Source: Caballeronia calidae (GTDB lineage Bacteria > Pseudomonadota > Gammaproteobacteria > Burkholderiales > Burkholderiaceae). From it: a stretch of DNA of 64,000 nucleotides. The stretch covers positions 239,143 through 303,142 of the forward strand of contig NZ_FCOX02000004.1 in assembly GCF_900044055.2 (NCBI RefSeq), in the 5' to 3' direction. Made by a program: the position numbers and the translations under genes. The notes below the pieces were generated by a model. It worked only from the letters and a program-made list of their open reading frames with translations. It was not told the origin of the DNA and ran no database searches. Of this stretch, positions 32,173 to 44,917 are shown piece after piece; positions within the stretch are counted from its first letter, which is position 1, and each line of letters starts with the position of its first letter.

Positions 32173-32572
32173 GTTGCTTCCGAAAACGAGTTGTGGAAGC
32201 TACGTAGAGAAATCAGGTTTTATCCGGCGCGCAGCGCCGCTGCGGGCGTCTAAATAGTTGATCAGCTTCAGCGGTTCCGCTGAGATAAAACGCCTTAAAA
32301 TTAGAGGGCTAGGAAATCGACTGGCGGGTTTCTATACCGCAGTCTGAGTCGTGACCATGCGACCGCCTCTTGCAGCGACCGTCGCAGTCGCGAGGCGATG
32401 AAGTTAGCAGTGGAAACCGAAAGGTGAGTAAATACGGGAGGGGGAAATGACTCGTGCTTGCTTCTCTGCTGTTCGTTCGCTGCAGGACGGAAGTCAACAA
32501 CGCTACTGCCAATCCGGTCAGCGCCAATGAAGATGACAACGCCGAGGTGCAGGCGGACAGCGTGCCAAATAG
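32173..32572. other. Non-coding space between the methyltransferase and the HipB-like gene
   Basis: The 400 bases between the divergent genes at 32172 and 32618 contain no credible frame. It should hold the methyltransferase promoter; no clear -10 and -35 boxes stand out. The inverted repeat at 32573-32606 belongs to the HipB-like gene. Confidence 0.4.
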
Positions 32573-32606
32573 GATACGTTATCTGCCTCAATGTCATTAA
32601 CGTATC
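32573..32606 (+). promoter_or_regulatory. Inverted repeat, probable HipB-like operator
   Basis: GATACGTTA at 32573-32581 and TAACGTATC at 32598-32606 form a perfect nine-base inverted repeat separated by 16 bases. It ends 11 bases before the start of the HipB-like gene, a usual place for autorepression. HipB of E. coli binds a different palindrome of similar style (TATCC-N8-GGATA). Confidence 0.65.
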
Positions 32607-32617
32607 GCTGGTGACAC

Positions 32618-32914
32618 GTGAACCTCCTCGAACTCGGAGAAGCGTTTCGCATTGCGCGGATTGCTGCCAACAAGACGCAGCAGCAGATCGTGGAGAAGAG
32701 CGGAATCACTCGCGCGAGGATTAGTCGCTTCGAGACCAAGCAGCTTTCGGAACTCGGCACGGCCAAGCTGCTGAGTCTTTTTGAGGCTTTGGGGCGGGAG
32801 CTATACGCCCGGCCGATTGGCCATGGGCGTACACTCGACGACGTTCTCGCAGAACAGAGAGCTCTTGCTGTGTCTGTCGCGGACACTCGGCGGCGCGTCA
32901 GGGTTCTACGCTGA
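32618..32914 (+). CDS. HipB-like XRE regulator
   Basis: The 98-residue protein has a single XRE HTH (ARIAANKTQQQIVEKSGITR) and the C-terminal stretch LGRELYARPIGHGRTLDDVL, a pattern characteristic of HipB-type antitoxins that sit next to hipA in Burkholderia. No hipA follows it; the nearest HipA is 3 kb upstream at 28442, on the same strand but separated by other genes. It is read from a GTG. It may be an orphan left after loss of a partner, or an antitoxin acting at a distance. Confidence 0.75.
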   Translation: MNLLELGEAFRIARIAANKTQQQIVEKSGITRARISRFETKQLSELGTAKLLSLFEALGRELYARPIGHGRTLDDVLAEQRALAVSVADTRRRVRVLR

Positions 32915-34932
<2,018 letters not shown>

Positions 34933-34949
34933 GGTGGCGGCCCGCCACC
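34933..34949 (+). terminator. Short GC-rich hairpin after the flavodoxin gene
   Basis: GGTGGC (34933-34938) pairs with GCCACC (34944-34949) around a GGCCC loop immediately after the stop codon. No T tract follows, so it may be an mRNA-stabilising hairpin rather than a terminator. Confidence 0.35.
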
Positions 34950-35055
34950 AATGACAGGGCGCATCGTCGGGTTGTGAGCTTGAGGTCAGGATTCCTTTGC
35001 ACCGCAGGCTAAACGCGTGTCGCAACTGTACGCCGCACATCAATGATAGAGGTAA

Positions 35056-36054
<999 letters not shown>

Positions 36055-36289
36055 AGCATCTGCGATCGTCCCAGTGGAAGAAGAGTGCGTCTGCTCTTGC
36101 ACACATGATGCCCGGGTGCGCGAACGACGGGGGTAGCGAGCATGCACCTACGCCATCCTGCCGGCTGTCCACTCGAGCGACTTGGGCATGTGAGGCGCTC
36201 TCCGCTTTCTCGTTTCCATATATCGATGCCGGGAAACTAAAACGGTGCGTGATGGGGGTACCGACTTCATGACCAGCACAGGGTTACAA

Positions 36290-36748
36290 ATGAGCGTTGT
36301 ATTGCATGTCAACGGGCATCGCGTGTCGGTCGACGCGGATCCATCTACGCCGCTACTCTGGGTATTGCGTGACCATCTAGGCATGACGGGGACCAAGTTC
36401 GGCTGTGGCATCGCTCAATGCGGGGCCTGTACCGTCCATATAGACCACGCAGCGGTTCGGTCCTGCCAGTTTCCCTTGGAAGCGGCGACAAACAAGCAAA
36501 TCACGACGATTGAGGGGCTTTCCAAAGACGGCTCACACCCACTGCAGCAAGTATGGGTCGAGGAAAATGTCGCTCAATGCGGGTACTGCCAGTCTGGAAT
36601 GTTGATGGCCGCCGCAGCGCTCCTAACGGCGACCCCTCAGCCAACTGACGCAGACATCGATACGTATGTCAACAACATCTGCCGATGCGGGACCTATCCT
36701 CGTGTGCGGGCAGCGATTCACAAAGCAGCCAAAAAATTGAAGGCATGA
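36290..36748 (+). CDS. Isoquinoline 1-oxidoreductase-type small subunit (two [2Fe-2S])
   Basis: The 152-residue protein has both iron-sulphur motifs of the molybdenum hydroxylase small subunit: Cys39, Cys44, Cys47 and Cys59 (plant-ferredoxin type) and Cys97, Cys100, Cys131 and Cys133. It passes electrons from the molybdenum subunit encoded downstream. The ATG at 36290 ([17 protein letters not shown]) fits the usual start; ATG 36269 and GTG 36245 are possible alternatives. It overlaps the large subunit gene by four bases. Members hydroxylate N-heterocycles or oxidise aldehydes. Confidence 0.9.
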   Translation: MSVVLHVNGHRVSVDADPSTPLLWVLRDHLGMTGTKFGCGIAQCGACTVHIDHAAVRSCQFPLEAATNKQITTIEGLSKDGSHPLQQVWVEENVAQCGYCQSGMLMAAAALLTATPQPTDADIDTYVNNICRCGTYPRVRAAIHKAAKKLKA

Positions 36749-39018
36749 GGAGAGCGACCTTGAATCACAGTCGACGCAAGTTTCTGATCACTGCCGCATC
36801 GGTTAGTGGCGGCCTCATGCTCGGCGTTACGTTGCCGACCGGCGCTATGGCCGCCTTTGTGAAGCCCCAACCATGGGGTGAGTTGCCTCCTGACAATTCT
36901 GCAGAATTCACACCCTGGATCACGATTGGCAAAGATAGTACGGTGACGGTACGCGTGGCCACGCCCGATATCGGCAATGGCGTAATGACGCAAGCCCTGA
37001 TGATAGTGACCGAGGAGTTGAACTGCGATTGGAACAACGTGCGCGCAGAATATGCGTCGCCGAACCGCAACTATGTTGACGGACAGGTCTACTCTAAGGA
37101 GATGGGCTACGCCGCCTTCTTTGCGCGGTCCACCAGTCCGAAGCGCGTGGCAATTCTGTTGCAGGCAGGCGCGAGCGCGCGTGAACGACTCAAAGAGGCG
37201 GCAGCGCAAACTTGGGACGTGCCTAGGTCCGAAATCCTCGCAAAAGACAGCCTGCTTATTCATGCCAAAACCAATCGACGTCTGACTTACGGCGACGTGG
37301 CTGAAAAGGCCGGCTCAGTCCAACTCGAATTGGAACCTGTCCCGAAGCCCCGCGACGAATGGTGGTTCCTTGGCAAAGCGAATCCCAGAAAAGTGCAGCA
37401 ACCGCTCATCGCTCGAGGAACTGCGGTCTACGGCATCGATGTCAAGGTGCCAAATATGGTGCATGCCGCGTTGATGCAATCACCGGCACATGGAGGTAGG
37501 TTGAAATCCTTCGATTTCGACAAGGTTCGCAACATGCCTGGCGTTCTCGGATTCGCCGTGGTGGACCCGACCGAACAGAGGCCGGCAATCGATCCGAAGC
37601 TGTTCCCATTCGGCATCGAAGGAACAGTGGCTCAAAGTGGAATTGCAGTAGTCGCTGAGCATTATTGGCAGGCAAGAAAGGCGCTCGAAGCCATGCCCGT
37701 TGAGTGGGACGACGGCCCAGGGGCAATGTGGAAAGCCAACGATCAGGTCAACCGGGCCGCACTCGCCGCAGTAGAGCAGGAAGGCGAGAAGGTTGAGGTC
37801 AGGCGAGGCAACGCCCTAGAGCACATTCGTCAACACAAGAAGGTTGTTGAAGCCGTCTATTTCACGCCATTCGCTGAGCACGCCGCGATGGAGCCGCTCA
37901 ATGGCACCGCGCTGGTTACGAAAGATCGCGTTGACGTATGGCATCCGTCGCAACAGGGACAACAAGCGCACATTATTGCCGCACAAGAGTCTGGAATGGC
38001 TCCGGAGAGGGTATTTTTCCATCAAACGAACGTTGGTGGCGGCTTCGGCCGACGAGCATATGGCAACGATGTTCGAATGGTCGTGGCCGTGGCAAAAAAG
38101 TTTCCTGGACGGCCAGTTAAGGTCATTTGGTCTCGCGAGGAGACAACACGGCAGGGCCGGTATCGCGACCTCAAGGCGGTGAAACTGAGGGCCGGCCTTG
38201 ATGATAGTGGTATGCCCGCCGCACTTCATATCAGAGTTGCCGGCGCGCCTGGCTTCTTCGCGCGCTATCTCAACGACGGTCCTCACAGTTCGGGCCTCGT
38301 GGAGAACGTTCTTGTCGAATCTCGAACAGTCCCCCTCAACGTCATGACGGGTCCCTATCGGGGTCCGGGCTACAACACAAATGCGTTCTTTATTGAAACC
38401 TTCGTCGACGAGTGTGCCGTCGCCGCCGGAATCGACCCCCTCGAATATCGACTGAAACTCTACGCAAATTGGCCCGATCGCGGTTGGGTAAGCTGCCTGA
38501 AAGAGGTGGCCACAAAAGCAGGATGGGGCCGAAAGTTGCCCAAAGGCTGGGGACAGGGAATCGCCATCACGAACTGGGGAATGCAGGGCAAGCCGGAGGC
38601 AGGGACCACCGTTGCAGCAATTGTGACTGTGGAAGTCACCAAGGACGGTGTAGTGCGCGTTGATTCAATTGATATTGCTCCAGATCCGGGGACGGTCGCG
38701 TACCATGACGGGGTAGCGGCGCAAATGGAGGGCGGAGCTCTGTTCTCATTGAATATGGCACTCAACGAGCAACTTACGGTTGCAAGCGGTCGTATCGTCG
38801 AGAGCAACTTCCATGAGTATCCGATGCTTCGTATCGGCGACGCTCCGAAGAGAATCAGCGTGCATTTCGGCGCAGTGTCAGGCCACACTCGTATGTCCGA
38901 AGTTGGAGAGTCGGCCGTTGGTCCGGTAGCGCCTGCACTGGGCAATGCACTTTATGCCGCAACCGGAAAGCGTCTGCGGTCCATGCCGTTTCGCACGCAA
39001 GATCTGAGTTGGAGCTGA
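36745..39018 (+). CDS. Isoquinoline 1-oxidoreductase-type large (molybdopterin) subunit
   Basis: The 757-residue protein starts at ATG 36745; a TTG at 36760 with an AGGAGAG site is an alternative. It has a Tat leader ([15 protein letters not shown]), then the molybdopterin domains with [35 protein letters not shown] and [16 protein letters not shown] carrying the catalytic Glu. It is of the IorB type, with the small subunit encoded just upstream, and should work in the periplasm. No cytochrome c or XdhC-type maturation gene is present nearby. The substrate may be an aldehyde or N-heterocycle. Confidence 0.9.
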   Translation: MRRATLNHSRRKFLITAASVSGGLMLGVTLPTGAMAAFVKPQPWGELPPDNSAEFTPWITIGKDSTVTVRVATPDIGNGVMTQALMIVTEELNCDWNNVRAEYASPNRNYVDGQVYSKEMGYAAFFARSTSPKRVAILLQAGASARERLKEAAAQTWDVPRSEILAKDSLLIHAKTNRRLTYGDVAEKAGSVQLELEPVPKPRDEWWFLGKANPRKVQQPLIARGTAVYGIDVKVPNMVHAALMQSPAHGGRLKSFDFDKVRNMPGVLGFAVVDPTEQRPAIDPKLFPFGIEGTVAQSGIAVVAEHYWQARKALEAMPVEWDDGPGAMWKANDQVNRAALAAVEQEGEKVEVRRGNALEHIRQHKKVVEAVYFTPFAEHAAMEPLNGTALVTKDRVDVWHPSQQGQQAHIIAAQESGMAPERVFFHQTNVGGGFGRRAYGNDVRMVVAVAKKFPGRPVKVIWSREETTRQGRYRDLKAVKLRAGLDDSGMPAALHIRVAGAPGFFARYLNDGPHSSGLVENVLVESRTVPLNVMTGPYRGPGYNTNAFFIETFVDECAVAAGIDPLEYRLKLYANWPDRGWVSCLKEVATKAGWGRKLPKGWGQGIAITNWGMQGKPEAGTTVAAIVTVEVTKDGVVRVDSIDIAPDPGTVAYHDGVAAQMEGGALFSLNMALNEQLTVASGRIVESNFHEYPMLRIGDAPKRISVHFGAVSGHTRMSEVGESAVGPVAPALGNALYAATGKRLRSMPFRTQDLSWS

Positions 39019-39359
39019 CGGTTCGCAGCACGGAATCAGAGCGGTGAGGAAGAACTCAACCCAACAACATCGCCATCCCTCGGCACTATTTTGAGCGCCG
39101 GCACGGAGCTCACGAGCTGAGCCGGCACCCGAGGCGACATTGATTTAGAGTACCACCCGCGCGCGCATTGTTGAATGGTCAACGGCAGTCAACCGCTTGA
39201 TTGGCCATGGCAGATGACTGTCAGTTCAAGATAGAAGCGCCATAAAGGCGCGACATGCCACCTTCGAGGCGCGAACGAGGGCGCGGAAAGTCTGTTGCGC
39301 AGCCAATACCTCGATGGGTGAGTCCGCGAACGCGGACACACCGTTCCTCATTGGACCTG
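39019..39359. other. Intergenic region between convergent genes
   Basis: The 341 bases between the molybdenum enzyme gene and the porin gene on the other strand hold no supported gene. I see no clear intrinsic terminator. Confidence 0.4.
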
Positions 39360-40547
39360 TCAGAACTTATGACGGATACCAATCCGGGCGGCGAACTGGT
39401 TCGAGTTTGAAGACGCTGTCAGAATATTAATCGCAGCCACGGCTGGAACTACGCCGGTTCCCGTCGAGTTGGCGGTATAGCCGCTGGCGTGCTGGAAAAC
39501 GGCAAGCAGATACACATCAGTCCGCTTCGAGAGGAAGTAGTCGATCACACCCGAGCCTTGTTGATACTTTGCTGGCGATTGGCCATTGATGCTGCTCCCA
39601 TGGAGATAGTCATAGGCAAGTCCGGTTGCAAGCGCCGGCGTGATCTGGTACTTGAAATGAATCTCAAAGTTGTTGAAGGTTGCTGTCTGGCCACTGAACG
39701 CGGACGCATAGGAGGAGCCAAGGTTGTAGAATTTAACGTTTGAGTATGTTCCGCCAAACGTAGTCGGGCCGATGGTATAGAGACCACCAGCACCGATCAC
39801 CTGATAAGTGTGCGCCGATCCATATCCGCTGAAGACGGGTGAGGCTACGTTCGAGATTGCCGGATTGGGCGTTCCAGATGTGCTGTTCCCGAAGAAGCTG
39901 ACATTGGGGTTTCTGACGTTGAGGTACGCCGCGCTAAGCACGAGTGGACCGCTTGAATACTGCCCACCCAAAGACCAAACTTGGTTGCGCGTGTAGTCGC
40001 CAGCGACGCCTCCTAGACTATAGACTCCACCAAAGGTGAACCCAGCCAAGTTTGGGCTCGTATATTTGACGGAATTGTTGGTACGGGCTGTGTTGTTGAA
40101 ATTGTCGACATCACCTGGGTGAGCACTGATAGATCCTCCCCATTGATCACCTGCTTCTAGCGCTCCCACGTAATCAACGACAGCGTCGTACTGTCGACCC
40201 AGCGTCACCTTACCGTATCGGCTATCGAGGCCAACGTATGCCTGTCGGCCAAACAGAAGGCCACCTTGCCCCGCTTTACCGGTACTCGCGTCAAAGCCAC
40301 TCTCGAGTCGGAAAACTGTTTTGAGCCCAGAACCAAGGTCCTCCGAGCCAAGCAGTCCCCAACGGCTACCCTGCATGATTCCACTCGTTAGTGCGTATTG
40401 ATGGCTACCCCCTGCATTTGTATTCAGGATAAGTCCTTCATCGATAAGGCCATATAGTGTCACGCTACTTTGTGCGTTAGCAGCAGGCGGAAGAAAGATA
40501 GATACCACCAGCGCACATCCGAGACTGCCTCCAATTTTTCTGTTCAT
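39360..40547 (-). CDS. Gram-negative general porin (Burkholderia type)
   Basis: The 395-residue protein starts with a signal peptide (cleavage probably after NAQ or ANA near residue 25) followed by SSVTLYGLIDEGLILNTNAG and GSRWGLLGSEDLGSGLKTVF, the signature of the Burkholderia OpcP/OmpC family. It continues as a 16-strand barrel with QQYDAV-type turns and ends in the characteristic aromatic (FAARIGIRHKF), needed for outer-membrane assembly. It should form a trimeric diffusion channel. It lies between redox and catabolic genes, so it may help uptake of their substrates. Confidence 0.93.
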   Translation of the reverse strand: MNRKIGGSLGCALVVSIFLPPAANAQSSVTLYGLIDEGLILNTNAGGSHQYALTSGIMQGSRWGLLGSEDLGSGLKTVFRLESGFDASTGKAGQGGLLFGRQAYVGLDSRYGKVTLGRQYDAVVDYVGALEAGDQWGGSISAHPGDVDNFNNTARTNNSVKYTSPNLAGFTFGGVYSLGGVAGDYTRNQVWSLGGQYSSGPLVLSAAYLNVRNPNVSFFGNSTSGTPNPAISNVASPVFSGYGSAHTYQVIGAGGLYTIGPTTFGGTYSNVKFYNLGSSYASAFSGQTATFNNFEIHFKYQITPALATGLAYDYLHGSSINGQSPAKYQQGSGVIDYFLSKRTDVYLLAVFQHASGYTANSTGTGVVPAVAAINILTASSNSNQFAARIGIRHKF

Positions 40548-40957
40548 ATTTATTTAACGTAGGATACCTATATAAATTAACAAAAGCCCGCCTTCGCGGT
40601 TTCACTGCTTTTACCTTATAGAGCTATTCGTTTGCGAGCCGCTTCTGCGCGCTGCCGCTCCGTTCCTGGTCGATACACTTGGTTCACGACACAGGAGCTG
40701 AGTGATGGCCGAGTGGCAGCCAAAAGTGTGCGAGCAGCCTGCCGGTCCAGTCAACCGTGGCCAACCCGGTAAATTCGAACTGTTCCGAGCCTCGGAACAC
40801 GCTTTGACAGATCGAATTTTGATGGCGACCATTGATCTCGAACGTGCAACTCACATAGCTCGATTAACGTCGCTTGAGCGAGCGAGATCTGGGCTGAGCT
40901 GCAATCGGGCGAGGCGGTCGAAGGACCTTCGCCTGCTGACCTGGGAACTGAGGATCA
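40548..40957. other. Divergent promoter region of porin and hydrolase genes
   Basis: The 410 bases between the porin and hydrolase start codons hold no supported gene. The region contains the palindromic box at 40782-40808. The frame 40702-41019 is not convincing. Confidence 0.5.
40782..40808 (+). promoter_or_regulatory. Palindromic box shared with 47037 (putative IclR site)
   Basis: GTTCCGAG-C-CTCGGAAC at 40782-40798 is a near-perfect palindrome and is followed by ACGCTTTGAC. Nearly the same 27 bases occur at 47037-47063 beside the IclR gene. The TTTGAC end overlaps a -35-like TTGACA at 40804. The box lies 150 bases before the alpha/beta hydrolase gene. Confidence 0.65.
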
Positions 40958-41989
40958 ATGTCAACAGAAAACGAGTTGCATTCTACGAACGCTGCGCCCG
41001 CCCTGCTCACTGTTCGTGAACAGGGAAGCTTCGCCGTGGGTGGCACAGTGATTCGATGTGCGGGAACGTATGACCCCACTGGCGCGAGCGAAGGAGGACA
41101 AACTCTGCATGGGGATCACGCGAATGTTAGTTACCAGGTACCGGTCGAAGCTCGTCGATATCCCCTCGTGTTTCTGCACGGAAACCAGCAGTGCTCGAGA
41201 ACCTGGCAAACAACTCCGGACGGTCGGGAAGGATTTCAGAATATTTTTTTGCGTCGGGGGTTTGCCTGTTACCTAATCGATCAACCTCGCCGTGGAAGTG
41301 CTGGCCGCAGCACTCAACCCATGACGCTCCTACCAAGGGCGGATGATCAGACATGGTTCGATAATTTCCGCATTGGCATGTGGCCCGACTATTTCCCAAA
41401 CGTTCAGTTCTCGCGCGACCCGACCGCATTGGATCAACTCTTCCGTCAGATCACCCCAGATACCGGTCCGTTCGACGTCAACGTGATTGTGCCCGCGATC
41501 GAAGCGTTGTTCGACAAGATCGGCCCAGGGATTCTGGTGACACACTCAAAGGGCGGCGGGGTGGGTTGGCTATCTGCAATACGCCATCGAAATATCCGTG
41601 CAATCGTATCTTACGAACCCGGCAGCAATTTTCCCTTTTTGCGTGATGAGGTTCCTCCCGCAATGGAATGCGCCGCAGGACCGTTGACCGCGCTGGGAGT
41701 CTCGGGGGAGGAGTTTGAGCGCCTGACCGAGATCCCAATTGCCATCTTCTATGGCGATTTCATTCCTGAGGAACCGACCGCTAATCGAGGCCAGGACCAG
41801 TGGCGCGTCCGCCTAGCTATGGCCCGACGATGGGCAGAAGCGGTCAATCGTCACGGAGGCGATGCTTGTGTTGTGCGATTGCCGGATATCGGACTCAAGG
41901 GTAATACGCACTTTCCGTTCTCTGACTTTAACAATATCGAAGTAGCGAACGAACTATCGAAGTTCTTGGCCTCCAAAGGGTTGGATTGA
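40958..41989 (+). CDS. Alpha/beta hydrolase
   Basis: The 343-residue protein has the hydrolase fold with VFLHGNQQCSRTW (oxyanion loop) and the nucleophile Ser197 in LVTHSKGGGVGW; a histidine is likely in the C-terminal LKGNTHFPFSD. It should hydrolyse an ester, lactone or amide; no signal peptide is evident, so it acts in the cytoplasm. The operator-like box at 40782 ties it to the IclR-controlled genes at 47 kb. The substrate is unknown. Confidence 0.85.
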   Translation: MSTENELHSTNAAPALLTVREQGSFAVGGTVIRCAGTYDPTGASEGGQTLHGDHANVSYQVPVEARRYPLVFLHGNQQCSRTWQTTPDGREGFQNIFLRRGFACYLIDQPRRGSAGRSTQPMTLLPRADDQTWFDNFRIGMWPDYFPNVQFSRDPTALDQLFRQITPDTGPFDVNVIVPAIEALFDKIGPGILVTHSKGGGVGWLSAIRHRNIRAIVSYEPGSNFPFLRDEVPPAMECAAGPLTALGVSGEEFERLTEIPIAIFYGDFIPEEPTANRGQDQWRVRLAMARRWAEAVNRHGGDACVVRLPDIGLKGNTHFPFSDFNNIEVANELSKFLASKGLD

Positions 41990-43071
41990 TGAGCGCATTG
42001 GCTCAGAGTTCAAATGCATGCGACAGGAGTAGCGCATTGATCAAGCTACGGGTCAGGCGACGAGTCTCGTCAATTACGCTGTCGTCGGTATCGATAGTGC
42101 GGCGCGCCCAGCCGGGCACCCATGCTCCGAAAAACGAACCCATACCGGGCTCGTTTGGACGTTCCAGCATGCCCGGACGTGAATATCTGCAGGAAGACGA
42201 AGGCAACATGAGATCCCTCACACGCGTTTGGGGCCCTGCGAAGCGAACGTTTGATACGGCCGCCTTGATGGTTGAATGCATCCCAGCGATTGATCGTATC
42301 TTGAGTTCAGCGGCAAGCGACCAACGAACGCCATTCGCCGATTCGACGGAGAGTTACCTCCCTGAGAGTTTTAATTGATCAACCGTTACCCGATAGTACC
42401 GTTACCGTCACTTCGCATCATTGGGGAAAACCCTCGTTGGGATCTTAATTGCGTGGCAGTTTGAACCGCATCGAGCGACCGACCCATTTGCCTGTCGGGG
42501 CGCATCGCTATGCCGGCGTGCTGGTAGGGCCGCTTGGGAGGCGGACGGCCGAACTTTCGGGTAAGCTGGACTCCTGTCAGGTAAGGCGGGTTAACGACTA
42601 AAGGGCAACCATTGACAATGGCCCACATCCGCTTTTATCTTGTCTTTGTTGATGTTTGAATCGACGCGAAAGCGGCGTCAAACGGAGGCAGGAGATTCCC
42701 TAATCGTTGTCAACCTCTGACGGCACAAGTTCGGTGCAGTCGGATCGAGAAGGTCACTTCACGACCCACGAGAACAACTTGATTTTCAGCCTAGGGAGCG
42801 GCAGGCGCGTCCGACCTACGACGATATAGCACCAACTTACTATGGAGATTGTGAACGGATATCCGCACCCATAGGGAACGAATCAGGATGGTCGCAAACC
42901 GTCACATTCTATTTTTATAGAGAAGACACGCTTGTCGGCGAGAAATCCCTGAATAGCTCGAAATGCCTGAACGATTAATTCAATTGGATTACCAAATTAT
43001 CTAAACGCAGGCTGATATGCAGTGTTGACGTGCTCGCAATCAGGAAAAGCTGCGACTGGAGGGACATTTTA
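41990..43071. other. Long intergenic region with a putative promoter
   Basis: The 1.08-kb space contains no gene I can support. The frames 41986-42378 (plus), 42003-42281 (minus) and 42386-42628 (minus) have no recognisable content. It holds the putative promoter at 42606-42641 and the palindrome CGGATATCCG at 42856-42865. It might carry an eroded gene. Confidence 0.45.
42606..42641 (+). promoter_or_regulatory. Putative sigma-70 promoter with shared CAACCATTGAC element
   Basis: CAACCATTGACA (42606-42617) supplies the -35 TTGACA, followed by an 18-base spacer and TATCTT at 42636-42641. The -35 lies inside the palindrome CCATTG-A-CAATGG (42609-42621). The same layout is found at 57056, 60889 and 62425. 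It probably drives the MFS gene 430 bases downstream. Confidence 0.6.
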
Positions 43072-44385
43072 ATGATCGCGATCGACAAATCAGGTTCGGA
43101 TGACAAGATCAGTCGAATGGGCTGGATCGTATCGGTAACCATCATCGCTGCTATGGTCGTAGAAGGCATCGACCTTCAATATATGGCGATGGCACTCCCA
43201 AGCCTGATCAAAGAGTTCCATCTCTCGAATGTACAGGCTGGATTTCTTGCCGCCGTGACATTGGCAGGGCAAATGGCAGGCGGCATCGTCAGTGGCTGGG
43301 TCGCCGACCGTATCGGCAGAGCGAAGGTTGTAGCGTGGGGCATCGCCTGGTTCTCAGTGATGACCGCCGCATTGGCATTTACCCGCTCGTTCGAGGCATT
43401 CGCGATAGTTCGATTCCTGGGTGGGGTCGGCCTATCGGCGGTTTATTGCGTTGGAATCGTATTCGTCAACGAGTACATCCCAACCAAGAGGCGGAATTCT
43501 GTGCTCGGCCTCGTAAGCGCTGGTTCCCCGGTTGGCTACGCGATTGCGGCGGTCAGTGCCAGCTATGTGATACCAAATTATGGTTGGCGCCCCTTGTTCT
43601 GGGTGACCGCATTACCGGCCGTGGCTACAGTGTTCCTGCTGAAGCACCTGGAAGATCCCGAAAGCTGGAAGGTAGCCAGACAACAAAAGCGGCAAGAGCT
43701 CAAGCCTGCAAACGAATGGTCTCTGCTCTTCAAGGACAAGTTCATTTTGAAGATGGCCATTGCATGGTCGATTTGTCAAATCAGCTCCCAGGCCGGATAT
43801 TATTCGGCAAACAACTGGATGCCAACCTACTTGCAGAACGGACTCGGCATTGACATCCGAAATGTTGGATGGTTTGTGGCCGGAAACTACGTGATGATGG
43901 TTTTCGGCAAGGTGCTGGCGGGGGCGGCTTCTGACAGATTCGGCCGGAAAGGTACTTGGGTTGTCTCCTCATTGGTGACGGCGATTGCATTTCCGTTGAT
44001 GGCATTTTATGTGGGAAAGGACAATGTCGGGATTATGCTGCTGTCTCTCGGCCTGTTCTATGGTTGCCCCAATTCGGTCGGTGGCACCTTTGTGAGTGAG
44101 AGCTTTCCGACAAGAATGCGAGGTACGGCTGTGGCGCTGGTGTTTAATATCGGGCGGATTGGAGGTATGGTTGCACCGATCACGCTCGGATATATTGCAT
44201 CGAAATACTCGTTCGCTATGGGATTGGGATTCTTGGGCTTTGCGTACATAATCGCTGCGATTTCGGCGATGTTTATAAAAGAAAAAGCATACGATCCCAC
44301 GACGAAAGAGGCCGAAACCATCGCTCATGAGACTGCGTCGGTGAGCGAGCCTCCGAGCGGGGCACCAACCGGAAAAGTGATCTAA
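43072..44385 (+). CDS. MFS transporter, aromatic-acid:H+ symporter type
   Basis: The 437-residue protein starts at ATG 43072, chosen because GGAGGG lies eight bases upstream. It has about twelve membrane segments and the MFS loop SGWVADRIGRAK between helices 2 and 3 with its DRxGRK pattern; the second half-signature is GAASDRFGRKGT. The first helix region with MVVEGIDLQYMAMALPSLIK is typical of the AAHS family that imports aromatic or related acids with protons. It is probably the uptake system for the substrate of the cluster. Confidence 0.88.
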   Translation: MIAIDKSGSDDKISRMGWIVSVTIIAAMVVEGIDLQYMAMALPSLIKEFHLSNVQAGFLAAVTLAGQMAGGIVSGWVADRIGRAKVVAWGIAWFSVMTAALAFTRSFEAFAIVRFLGGVGLSAVYCVGIVFVNEYIPTKRRNSVLGLVSAGSPVGYAIAAVSASYVIPNYGWRPLFWVTALPAVATVFLLKHLEDPESWKVARQQKRQELKPANEWSLLFKDKFILKMAIAWSICQISSQAGYYSANNWMPTYLQNGLGIDIRNVGWFVAGNYVMMVFGKVLAGAASDRFGRKGTWVVSSLVTAIAFPLMAFYVGKDNVGIMLLSLGLFYGCPNSVGGTFVSESFPTRMRGTAVALVFNIGRIGGMVAPITLGYIASKYSFAMGLGFLGFAYIIAAISAMFIKEKAYDPTTKEAETIAHETASVSEPPSGAPTGKVI

Positions 44386-44572
44386 CACCGTGAGTCGTGA
44401 GTTCGGACGGGCGTACCCGACCGGCTGAGCGGAAGAACGGGTGGGTGGAAGACGCCTTCATGCGAAGTTGAGCAGCGTGCACAGAACGCCAACTCGTTCT
44501 TGCTGGCTACCGCGCGAATTGCAACCTTTTCACTGGCGGCTCGGGCATCTCTATTGAAACCAAGGAAGCGCA

Positions 44573-44917
44573 ATGCAAAATCCCTCTTCATCTAAAGAGA
44601 AGGTCAAGTCAGTCGCTCCGAAGCTGGTCGAGATTATCGATACGACTGTCTATGGAGACGTTTGGGAGCGGCCCGAGCTTTCCAAACGGGAGCGAAGCAT
44701 GATCACCGTTGCAGCCTTGATCGGGATGCGGCAGACCGACCAATTGCGGTCGCACCTTGAGAAAGCACTGAGCAACGGCGTCACGGCTGAACAAATCGGC
44801 GAGCTCATTACGCATCTTGCTTTTTATGCGGGATTTCCCGCTTCATTGTCGGCGGCACTCGTCGCCAAACCGCTGTTGCAAGATCTTGGACTTATTCGTG
44901 GGGATGAGAAAGCATGA
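44573..44917 (+). CDS. Carboxymuconolactone decarboxylase (CMD) family protein
   Basis: The 114-residue protein has the CMD pattern GDVWERPELSKRERSMITVA and then EQIGELITHLAFYAGFPASL. It lacks the Cys-x-x-Cys of AhpD, so it is more like the gamma-carboxymuconolactone decarboxylases of the protocatechuate pathway, which use acid/base residues. It lies in an operon with the dehydrogenase at 44914 (four-base overlap). Similar genes occur in module B at 61437 and 61871. Its role may be decarboxylation or lactone/enone isomerisation of an unknown ring-derived acid. Confidence 0.85.
   Translation: MQNPSSSKEKVKSVAPKLVEIIDTTVYGDVWERPELSKRERSMITVAALIGMRQTDQLRSHLEKALSNGVTAEQIGELITHLAFYAGFPASLSAALVAKPLLQDLGLIRGDEKA

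Noticed and set aside
41986..42628. Three short frames after the alpha/beta hydrolase
   Set aside because: The frames conflict with each other and have atypical composition; I could not support any as a gene.
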